From NCBI GenBank assembly GCA_016785225.1, contig JAFBJZ010000238.1:922001-986000 (forward strand): a stretch of DNA of 64,000 bases, in the 5' to 3' direction. Position 1 is the first letter of the stretch; each line of letters begins with the position of its first letter. The notes under the pieces are model-generated. The model did not search any database. It had not been told where the DNA came from and saw only the letters and a program-made list of their open reading frames with translations. This document shows positions 47,558-59,500 of the stretch, piece by piece. The translations under genes were made by a program, and so were the position numbers. The stretch is from Psettodes erumei. Lineage: Eukaryota; Chordata; Actinopteri; Pleuronectiformes; Psettodidae.

Positions 47558-50500
47558 TCATCTCTTGCCTGACTTCATGTAGGACGGTATCGCTCCTCGG
47601 GCAGTCAGGCCCTCGAAGCGTTTGTACGTGTAGTTGATGAAGACCCAGTCCTTGTTCTTCAGGTCTGCCTCAGTCTGGTTAGACACCTGGGCAGCTGGAG
47701 GAAAGGAAGATGGAGACGACGGCCAAGAGTTTTAAGCATTTAACAAGAGAGGTTCAAAAGGTGAAACGTGCTGATCAAAAACAGACGGGGTACCTGTTGG
47801 TGTGAGGATGTCCGAATCAGGAAACTCATCAAAGTTGGAGGTGTCATCGATGCTCTTGATCTCAATGGGAATGGCAGCAGGTCTTTCCCTGGAGGACATC
47901 AGTCAAGTTAGAGAACAAACCTAACCTCTGCTAACCAACCAACAGCCAAGCTGAGGCTCTGTATAAATGGAAATGTTTACAATAGTTGTTGGCTTAACCA
48001 CCAATACAAACACAAAGTCTGCACTAGGCTGCAACAGAGGGGGGTTTCAGTTTGTGTGAACTGAAGCAGTCACACCTGATGAGTCAGCACACACCCGAGA
48101 CGTCAATCACAGATCACACCAAGATATATTCAAATATGAAATACTCGTTGTACAGCAAGGTACTGAAAAGTGATGTACATGCTGTAGAAAATGCAGCGTA
48201 ACCTGCAGGTCAGTGCAACAGTCCAACAGTCAGGTCTTTTGAAGTAATGATGCAGTACAGTACATGACAAAGCAACCAAAGAGTTATGAACTATGAAGAG
48301 TTATGGTGTGTGCTTCGAATTGTTCAGTGAGTGGTGAACAGTCGATGTTTTCTGTGGCGGTTTGACTGGAAACTTTGATTTACAGTTGTTCTGATGGTAG
48401 TATCAGAAATGCCTGATCTGATACCACATCATTTATTAATAAGCTTTTAAATTTCACACCTGGATAAAACTGCAGTTTTCCCAGAAATCAATTCTTCATT
48501 ATTCTAGATTTCTTTTGTTTTTAAGTTTCTGTAGTTGCACTACTGTTCTATACAGTTAATGTGTTTAAACATTTAAATTTATAATTTTGCTAAACTGTGG
48601 CCGCCTTTTAAGTTTAATAAAGGAAGTGCTCTTTATTCCTCGATGTATATTTTTTTATGACCAAAAGTCAAAGAAAATGAAATTAGAAAATGAAAGAAAG
48701 ATTCTATGGCATTCATGTATTAGTTATTGTTTTACAAAGGGTTTTAACCCAAGCCATATACCAATGACAGCAGTCATATCCCATCCATACAGATTTTACA
48801 TGTACACAACAGTGTCTGTACTTAGCAGTCGCGCATGTTTAGACTGCTTTAGATTCTACTTGAGATAAACATTCCACTCTTCCGCTCAGAGTAAACCTAA
48901 GCTAGAAGCTACAGTATGTACTATCACTATTGTGCTAGTCATTCTGTAATCATTTCTCTATCAGGCCTGCTGTAAATAAGCATACAACAGCATAATTAAA
49001 AGGAAAGGTGAAGACATATTAATGGGAAGGTGTCTTTTCAGCAGCTGAGTAAAAATGAGAAGACATGTAGCTTTGGTTCTTCCTGTATGAGTGGTCAAGA
49101 GGCACTCTGTAATGTGAGCATTTCTGTGAGCATCTATGGTTACTTTGAGAAAACAGCTCTTCATCCTCTGAAGGCTTGACCATCATATTAGCTCTATGGT
49201 AGTCTGACAGGATGTGCTTCAGACTAATTCAACTGATCAGTATGACCATAGACTGTTCCATCAGGGTTTAAAGGTGTGGCCCAAGAACACTTCAATGCAG
49301 CTTAAATATATATACTATGATCAAAGGTACTTTTGATTCTTTATTGTTGCTGTATTGTTGAGACTTCTCACTTTGTAAAGCTAGTCCCTTAGAATGGACA
49401 CTGTAAGTTGCAGGATATCCCATTCAAGGCACACAACCTGTACACAGACACAGTTAGTCTGTCAAAGGTCTCCATGAAATAAGTGTCCTTACCTGATGTG
49501 GTCATAATCCACCCCTTCAAAGAAGAGATTGGACTTGATCTCCTCCACACCTGCAGCTCCGATCCTGTGCTCCTCCTCACAGCAGAACCTGTTCACAACG
49601 TGTCACTTAATATTGCAAACTCAACTTGGACATGTTCGAAAAAAAAACAGTGCATCCACAAGTAGAAATGCTGCTGTCAGTGACTGTCTGGCTGCTGGGT
49701 GCATGTGAGAATGATGGAAGGTGAGCAGAGGCGTGCTCCTGCCTTAGGATCAGGTCTTTGGCCTTCTCTGAGATGGGAACCTCGGGAGGAAAGGTGAGCG
49801 TCTCTCTCCAGTTCATCACTTTCCTGTATGTCTCCTGGGGCGTCTCTGAGCAGAACGGAGGGTAGCCTGCCGATGAAAAGGAGCACCCTTCATTAACACC
49901 ACGTCTGGCCTGGTCTAAAGCCCCTGACGGTCAGTCATGTCTCGTGTCATTACCTATCAGCATCTCATACATGATGACTCCCAGGCTCCACCAGTCACAC
50001 AGCTTGTTGTATCCATTTTGCATGAAGACCTCTGGAGCAATGTAGTCTGGGGTTCCCACTGTGGAGAAAGCCTGACAGGTAGGAGTCAAAAAAGGAATGC
50101 CATTTAGGACATTTATGAAAAACATGAATGTAGATCTATGAGTGCAGATATCCAAAATCAAACAAACTTCCTTCAGTAAGCTTCTGACTATGAGCAATAA
50201 GGCATGACATAAACACACTGGTCGCAGAGTTTTGGTTTCTGGATGTGTGCTGAGGATTTGGAACCATTTCAACCACTCATTTGAAAACATTGGCTTGCTG
50301 ATGTTTCTAGGTCACTGTCAAACAAAGCCAATTAGACATCACAAGATATACTTCATATAATTTACACTATTACTCTAGTTTTCAGAATAAATAATCTGAA
50401 GACAAAAGTCAGCATGATGACGAATCTGACCAGACATTTGACAAGTTTGTCATGTAGTCACATCTGGAACTGTATCAAAAAGGTTTTTGAGGTTGTAATA

Positions 50501-53500
50501 ATTATATGATGTCGTGCAACATGTCTGCTGTCGTATGTGTTCATATGTTTCAAACTTAATCTTCATAAACATGGGTGACCTACCAGCTGCCTCCTGTTCC
50601 TTTTCCAGGTCTCTGCTTTCCTCTTGGAGTTCATGTTTTGGAAGGCTGTGGAGACAGAACAGCGAGGTGTTAAAGCACTGTGACACTAATGATGCATTCA
50701 CCTAAATATTTCATAGATAATGAAATCACTCCTGTTTATTCTAGCCAGAAACCAGTTTAACAGGGATTGATTACTGGATGTGAATCTAAAGACGACAGAC
50801 AGGTGGCATGCAGGCTAAACTTGAAAGAAATGGAAAAGGTCGCCTGACTTTGCTTACTGAGGTCACTGGGCAGGCTGTGGTTCAGGTTTTTGTAGAACTC
50901 AGTACGGTGGGCCCTCTTCAGCCCAGTGCACAGTCCAAAGTCAGACAGCTTCACATGACCCTGAAAGCACAAAGCACACTATTAGAACTGCTCAGTGAAG
51001 TTAACTGGATGCTACATATGCACATTGGTAAGAAGGGGGGCTGTGCCTCATAGGTGGTGTTGTTCACACCTGGTGTTAGTATTCTGCTCACAGGGACATC
51101 ACTGTAACAACAGCGATGTTCTAGGTCATGCCTTCCCTGCATCTTATCTGATCTATGTCCATGTGTTCTAGATGCTTATGTCATGGGCAGTGGCCATATA
51201 GATGGCTCTTCACTCCACCCACGCTCTGTCTTTCAGCTCCCTGACACCAGGCCTGAAAGCTGGCCTGTATATAGTGTGTTTATGATTGCTCTGATTGGTT
51301 CTTTTGCTTAATTTTGCAAATATCCCTCAAAGGTCCAACTCTCTTTCCTCGTTGTGTAACAGACAAGATGTAAACCAAGATTAAGCACCAGCTCCATGCA
51401 GCAATAAAGGAGGACAAAAACTGCAGCTGGAGTCTGGTGGGTTTGGTTTGAAATGTATCCATCTCCTGGAACACAGGAACAGCCTCTAACTTATTAACCT
51501 GACACTGTGCATTTAAAAATTAAGTTTAAATTTAAGGTGGAGTAACTGAGGCAGCCCACTTGGATTTGTCCTGGTACTCCCGATAGTCAGTCAAGAACTC
51601 AAAGGCATGAAGTCAGAAGTCAGAAGTCAGTTTGTGCCTGACAGGCGAGTAACATTAGTAATACAATTTTCACTGACCCAATAAGTCACTGTTGTTGTAT
51701 CACAGTTGCTCCTGTTTGTGATATCTAATCCCAGCATGTTAAGTAAGCAGGAACCTGTGTTCAGTAACATTAAATGACTCACAGACACAGGTATTCAGTG
51801 GAGTACCTCTGTCTGCAGCTGGTGTGCTGCCTCTCATGTGGCACTCAGTCCTCTGTATATCAGTTTGGCAGGAGTAACTATAGGGACAATTTGCCGCCTC
51901 ACATGCAGAATTGATGTATCATGAAATGCTGCGTCGGGTAACGTTGCGTTAACGTTGTTCTTGATCCTACACTACAGGTTGAGAAACTGTTCGACAGTAA
52001 GTCGAATAAAAAATTTGTAAACCCTAACACACACAATCCCTGTGATAGAGGCAGAAGGTTTTGGAAAACAGCTCACCCTGGAGTCCAGCAGCAGGTTGTC
52101 TGGTTTGATGTCTCGGTGGATAAAGCCCAGCTGGTGGATGGAGTCGATGGCCAGCACTGTCTCTGCGATGTAGAACTGAGTGGCCTCTTCTGTCAGAGTG
52201 TCCTTCTTCATCAGAAGGGTCATCATGTCTCCTGCACAACGGCAAAAAGAGATTAGGATGGTGATCCAGACGAGGTCGTTTTTTTAGAAACGCATTTAGA
52301 AACAGCAGCGTCTCTCTCTTTCCCTCCCTCCCTCAAGCACACACACGGAGCTGAGTCACAGTACACTAATCACACATATGTGTTCTCATAGTTAGAGGTT
52401 GTGTTGTGTGCCCTTTAAAGAAATGCTCAGCATCAGCAGTGTTACTGAAGGAGAGGGACATTTCATTCAAAGTGTTCAGAAATCATCATAGACTCAAAGT
52501 TCAACAATAAAAGCAACACCAGTTCTGTACACTATTTACTGCTCTCATCTTTCAACCAAATAATAGATTAGTATCAGTAGTGGTATCAATAAAGACATGA
52601 ATCGTGAGGCAGTCTCAAAAATGGCAGCATTATCAAAAAGAGTTAATGATCCCCATCCATAATAGAGATGTACAAAAACCCCTTCCTGCTCAAACATTAT
52701 GGAACTTCATAGAAGTGAGACAACTTTGTGCTGTCAGAACACTTGCTAAGCCAAAGACTAGCTAACTTTCGATGCTTTGCTGTGTCTTTACATTATTGTG
52801 TTGCATTGTCAAAGCATCCTACCTCCAGGCAGGAACTCCATGATGAGGTAGAGGTTCATCTTATCCTGGAAGCTGTAGAACATTTTGACCACCCACAGGC
52901 TGTCTGCCTCCACTAGAATATCCCGCTCTGCCCGGATATGACCCACCTGAAGGAGAGATGGGGGGGGCACACAAACACACACGGGTTCAGAGATGCTGAG
53001 CAGGCACAGCAGCAGCATTCCAGGACTTGTGCTTTGCTGCATCACCTGTTCTTTCTCCAGCATGTCAGCTTTGCGGAGAATCTTCATGGCATACACATGA
53101 CCAGTGTCTTTCTTCTGCACCAGACGAACCTGGAGGCACACACAACTGGATCAATGAAACTACATTTACCGCATCATGGTTGCATGCCTCTGCCATGTCT
53201 GTCCAGACTCGTGTTATAAACGACTAAAAGGTAAATAAAGGGTAATTTTTGTTGAGATGGATGCCCAGTGACACGTGTATGATCCCAGTGAAAAACAAGC
53301 TGTCCTCACTCAGAAACCATTTCTCACAGACCTCTTGAACCCGGCAGCACAGAATATCTACACAACCCATACAGTATCCAGGTCACAATCTCCCCTTCTG
53401 TTCCTGGATTTAATTTCTGATGACTGGCCACAAAAATGTTCTTATGTTTAACATTAGGATGTTATAGTAAAGCTGACCATTGAACTTTTTCATTGTTCTC

Positions 53501-56500
53501 GTGTCCAACTATTATATATCAGTTAAGATAATACTGGCCAATACTGGCATATGACAGGCCTTTTACAAGCATTTATGTTTTCTGATATGAGCCGATATTA
53601 AAACATTTTACACAAGACAAAGTGCATAGTGTCATAACGTAGTCTCCAATGTTTACACCTTCACACTTGGTTAACTGTGTATAATAATGCTGGATATTCT
53701 TTGATACAGTTATTTGTTGAGGAGAGCAGCCATCTGAGAACCTTTGTATGGTCATATTGGTGCAGAATCCGAGCACAATTCATGGAAAGTTGGAGATTTT
53801 CATGTGAGCTCAGCTGCCTTTTACATTAACAGAACTAACCCTAACCCTCTGTGACAAAATGACTTTGACCCAGTTGGCCTGAGGCTTCACTCATGCACAT
53901 GATGGTTTATTCTAAGAATATGAGATCTCAACTTGAACTTGTATAATTTCTTGTTTTTCAGTAGCATTTTGTAATTTCTGCATAACGTCTAACAGAGTGT
54001 GTAGTATAGTTATAGGCAGGTATTATAGAACTATTTATCTACACTGTTTGAACTAAAGGTTTTTCAATTTGTGTGATTGAGAGACCAGGATTTTTCTTGT
54101 GCCAGTGTCACGATGGTGAAGATGCACAAGGTATTCTCAGCTTTTGGTTTATTCAACATCTACATTTTTTTAATGTAATGTCATTCGCAGTTTGTGGTAT
54201 GTCAGATCACATATGATGAGGCACCTTGATTTCAAAGGCGAAACAAACTCTGAAATAATAAAATAATAGTACATGGTAGTCAAATATTCTTTATTAAATC
54301 TGATCCCATATAGTTCATATAGTTAGTACAGTATATATATATCAATACAGTTCAGTCACAGCTAAAAACCACAGCATGGCTGTTACTACTAACTGAGAAT
54401 GAATTGCATAACATTTCCTAATTGACCTACATTATGGAGCAGGCTACTCCACCCAAAACACACATAGGCCAGGCCTGTAACTCATTCATGTTCTGTCTTA
54501 CATTACATTGCCAAACCAGTAAAAAGAGGTCAAATCATGTTTTGACTTGATTAGTTTTGGAATATTGCCATATAACTATAAGGTATTACTGCCCACCCAA
54601 ACCACTGGGTATGACTTCTTTACTGATCAGCTCAGGATGTGCGTGGTGCCTGTATATCCAGATATATACAACACAAACACTCATACAGGCTGGCAGTCAT
54701 GATACACAACTGTAATACTCTGAACACAATTCAGCAAGAACAGCGCTGACAGTGTGTAAGTCACTCTGTGCAACAGCATGTTCCCCACTGTGACCCCACA
54801 GGTTGAGAATCAAGATGTACCGTACCGGAATGTTTGCACACAATGAAGCCCACAACCCACAACTGCATACGGAAATAATGTTTCAAGTTTTAAACATTTT
54901 TTTACCTCTCCAAAAGCTCCTCGGCCAATCACCTTCAGAGACTCAAAGTCCTCCAGACCCAGTCGAGTTCGTTTCAGACGCAGGAACTCTGTCTCTTTTC
55001 TTGCATGCTGTGAGCGCCGGATACGTTTCTGCAGAACACAAATGCACTGTTAAATATACACAATTCTGTCTATTTAACAGTTGCTACTCAACATCATCCT
55101 CTTTTACGGCCCAGGAATTTCAACTCTTGTGAATGCAGTGCCAACAACAGGTCAAAGTGGAAGAATGCAAATTTTCTAATTATGACTGTTTCTCTGTAAA
55201 GAAATATTGAAAGTCCAGTCCAATTCCAAAAAAAAAACAAAACAGTACAGCAGAACTCCCTTGCAAATATGTTTGTGTCTCTTGAAACTTTTTTGCCCCT
55301 ACCAAACTTCAAACTGCTATACTGTACATGTACATGCATCACGCCGGGTCAAAACCTACTGTATGACTGGACCGTGCACTGTCAGTGTGTGAAATCGAGG
55401 AGGTAGTTGAAAACTGTTGTGGAGTCACAATTTGTACACTGTAGTGCCACGGATACTTTTGTCTCCGCCTTCATCTGTATCTCCTATAAATGCTCACATT
55501 ACTTTGTGCTTGGGGTGACTCCCGCCAGACTGAGCACTCACTCAGTCCATCTGACGACTCACCTCCTCACTGTTAACTTAAATAAATCCTGACAAGACAC
55601 TTTGCTCAGACCAATTTTCTTTATTTCAGCATGAAGACGTGATCTGCCACAACAAACTTGGTGTCAGAAGTGGGATCCCTTGAGTGACCATCTGGAGGCA
55701 GCGTAGGGCAGTGACCGTCCATCCGGGAGAAAGAAATCCTCGCCCCTCTACCACCGCACTTGATTTGGGAGACAAGAGGGCCGAACTTCACGGCTCCTGA
55801 TTGTCTCCACTGGGATCCCAAGGAATCCACTTTGGGCTGATCACTGAGATACTAAAATTTTGATTATTAATCTGGTTGCAGTGAGGATTTAATATACACA
55901 AGTATATTGGGGAATTATTAGGGTTCACTGCTGTTTTAGGACAGCTTTATGTGTTTCTTCAGCTTTAAATGTTTCTTCTTCATGACTATCATGCGGATTC
56001 AGAGAGAGAGAGTAGACGGAGGACGGGAAAACAAGGGTGGATATTTTAGCAGGGTGTTGAAACACTAAAGTCCTTTGACCTAAGAGATCTGACTGTTAAG
56101 GATTGAGATCACCACTTCAGTCGAAGAGGTGGAAACAGATAGATCTGAGTGAGACCGATAGCTGAGGCTATAGAGACGGCTTTTACTCCAGTTGTGCCAC
56201 AAACAGACCCGAGATTCACGGTGACGGCTGTGTCTATTTGAGAATAGTGTACATCACCCTGAAGCACAATGGGTGCAGAACAGAGCAAAGCTCAGGCTCC
56301 TCCACCTGAGGGACCCATAGTGACTGTCATGAAGAACAAATATGGTGAAAAGAGTTGCGTGCACTTAAATGAGTGGACCACTGAATATGGATAATATAAT
56401 ATGACATCATATTTGGATTCTGCCTGGTGTCAGCTGGTTTCAGCCCTTCATCTGTTTGCTTCTCCCCGAATCTGTAATTGCATTTACAGTAGTTATTTAG

Positions 56501-59500
56501 TGGTCGGTCTCTATGGGTTTTTTAATGGCCGGGCTGATGCTGATATTGAAAGAGCAGGGTGCTGATTGTTGATCTATAATGCAGATATTTACATGTGGTA
56601 AAATACAACAGTTTAACAATAACAAATGAAATGAATTGAGACAAATTGACATAAGCAACACTAAAATGGCTGAAAGAGTTCCGTAAGGCAACTGGACTTG
56701 AGATTTTTCAAGAAAATGTTTCACTTCTCATCCAAGAGGCTTCTTCAGTTCTGAAACTCATAGTGGGGAGTACTCAAATGACCTGGATGACTGAGAATCT
56801 ACATAAACACTAAAATTTGTTCCTGAGATGACCAGAAATAAGTGTTTCTTGTATATCCTCCTAGGCCTATCCCTAATTTCAAGGCAGCCCACTTCCCAAT
56901 CAAGCTGTTCTCATTTCCATCTTCTTCTGCTTCTTGTGCCAAGACAATGGAACAAGCGTGCAACAGTGACTGATATATGAGGATTAGTGTCAACAAGCAG
57001 TCTGATAAAATATCGCTGTGCACAGCTTTGCTGTGATTTCAGCTGTTTTTACATGAGAAACAACCACAGCAAGTTGGAGGTGACGGAATTTGTTTCCTAT
57101 ATTGTCTGTCACTTCACGAACTGTAACCCCCCAATGATGCTATAGAATCTCCGTCTTGTCATTTCAACAAGCTATGTTGTTTTGATTTGAAGAGTTCGGC
57201 CACATCTGCACAGTGGACAGCAATGGATTATACACTGTCTGTTCCTTCAAAGAAAATAAAATGAAGAACTATACTGTACTGTTCCACCAGATGTAAAAAT
57301 CTGACAAAAACAACCTGTCAATCCTCTCATCCTTCCACAGAGCATTCTGGGAAAACACTGCAGATGTGTATTTGTCACTCACCTCTTCATCTGCCAAGCC
57401 TTCCTGATCCATCACTTTCTCCAATTTCTTCTGTCTGAAAAGACAAATTAACTATTACCATTGTTTCATAGCCACAGAATACTGGATTCTCCCCTTAGAT
57501 GTTTCCCCCTTTTACTGTTTTTATAAATGGAATCATGGTCAATATAATTTGGCTTTCTTGAAAAGGATTTACAGAAAAACTGTTATGTCAAAGTGAAAAC
57601 AGATTTCCAAAAAGGAATGTCAATTAATTAAACATATATTACATAACATAAACAAGCTGCATAAATAGTCAGCCCGTTTATGCCGGTATTTAACAGATGC
57701 ACCTTTGGCCACAATCACAGCACTGAGTATGTGAATACAGCCGTGGCCAAAAGTTTTGAGAATGACACAAATATTAATTTTCACAAAGTCTACTGCCTCA
57801 TTTTTTATGATGGCAATTTGCATGTACTCTAGAATGTTATGAAGAGTGATCACATGAATTGCAATTAATTGCAATGTCCCTCTTTGCCATGAAAATGAAC
57901 TTAATCCCCCCAAAAAACATTTCCACTGAATTTTAGTCCTGTCACATAAGGACCAGCTGACATCATCTCAGTGATTCTCTCGTAAACACAGGTGAGAGTG
58001 TTGACGAGGACATGGCTGGGCATCCCTCTGTCATGCTGATTGAGTAAGAATAACAGACTGGAAGTTTTAAAAGGAGGGTGGTGCTTGAAATCATTGTTCT
58101 TCCTCTGTTAACCATGGTTACCTGCAAGGAAACACATGCAGTCATCATTGCTTTGTACAAAAAGGGCTTTACAGGCAAGGACATTGCTGCTAGTAAGATT
58201 GCACCTAAATCAACCATTTATCGGATCATCAAGAACTTCAAAGAAAGAGGTTCAATTGTTGTGAAGAAGGCTTCAGGGTGCCCAAGAAAGTCCAGCAAAC
58301 ACCAGGACCTTCTCCTAAAGTTGATTCAGCTGTGGGATCGGGGCACCACCAGTGCAGAGCTTGCTCAGGAATGGCAGGAGGGAGGCAGGTGCGAGTGCAT
58401 CTGCACGCACAGTGAGGCAAAGACTTTTGGAGGATGACCTGATGTCAAAAAGGGCAGCAAAGAAGCGACTTCTCTCCAGGAAAAACATCAGGGACAGACT
58501 GATGTTCTGCAAAAGGTACAGGGATTGGACTGCTAAGGACTGGCGTAAAGTCATTTTCTCTGATGAATCCCCTTTCCGATTGTTTGGGGCTTCTGGAAAA
58601 AAGCTTGTCCAGAAAAGAAAAGGTGAGCGCTACCATCAGTCCTGTGTCATGCCAACAGTAAAGCATCCTAAAACCATTCATGTGTGGGGTTGCTTCTCAG
58701 CCAAGGGACTGGGCTCACTCACAATTTTGCCTAAGAACACAGCCTTGAATAAAGAATGGTACCAAAACATCCTCCAAGAGCAACTTCTCCCAACCATCCA
58801 AGAACAGTTTGGTGACCAACAATGCCTTTTACCAGCATGATGGAGCACCTTGCCATAAGGCAAAAGTGATAACTATGTGGCTCGGGTGAACAAAACATCG
58901 AAATTTGGGGTCCATGGCCAGGAAACTCCCCAGACCTTAATCCCATTGAGAACTTGTGGTCAATCTTCAAGAGGCGGGTGGACAAACACAAACCCACAAA
59001 TTCTGACAAACTCCAAGCATTGATTATGCATGAATGGGATGCCATCAGTCAGGATGCGGCCCAGAAGTTAACTGACAGCACGAGAGGGCGAATTGCAGAG
59101 GTTGTGAAAAAGAAGGGTCAACACTGCAAATATTGACTCTTTGCATAAACTTCATGTAATTGTCAATAAAAGCCTTTGACCCTTATGGAATGCTTGTAAT
59201 TATACTTCAGTATATTATAGTAACATCTGACAAAAAGATCTAAAAACACTGAAGCAGCAAACTTTGTTAAAACCAATACTTGTGTCATTCTCAATACTTT
59301 TGGCCACAGCTGTACAGTAGGTCTCAGTCAGGCTTGCACATCTGCACACTGCTATTTTACTCCATTCTTCTTTGCAGAACTAGTCAGGCTCTGTCAGGTT
59401 GCATGAGGATCAGGTATGAACAGCCCTTTTCAAGTCCAGCCACAATGCTCTATTGAACTCAGGTCCGGGCTTTCATTAGTATTGAACCATTTTGAGCCAT

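Larger units (their letters stand above)
55430..56394 (+). mobile_element. Second retrovirus: LTR end, PBS, leader and gag start
   Basis: In stk38 intron 3, antisense to the gene. A TATA-like CTATAAATG (about 55,483) and a TTAAATAAATCC polyadenylation word (about 55,577) sit in what reads as the 3' part of an LTR ending CCACAACA at 55,654. A primer-binding site follows after four bases, then about 590 nt of leader and a gag-type start at 56,269. The leader is stop-rich and includes a purine-rich AGAGAGAGAGTAGACGGAGG stretch. Sequence turns unrelated soon after 56,394, so the rest of the provirus is missing. The LTR start cannot be fixed from a single copy. Confidence 0.72.

Noticed and set aside
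47140..47637. 165-codon plus-strand open frame
   Set aside because: It lies antisense to the stk38 3' untranslated region and last coding exon; the protein has no recognisable domain and the frame is explained by the complementary coding sequence.
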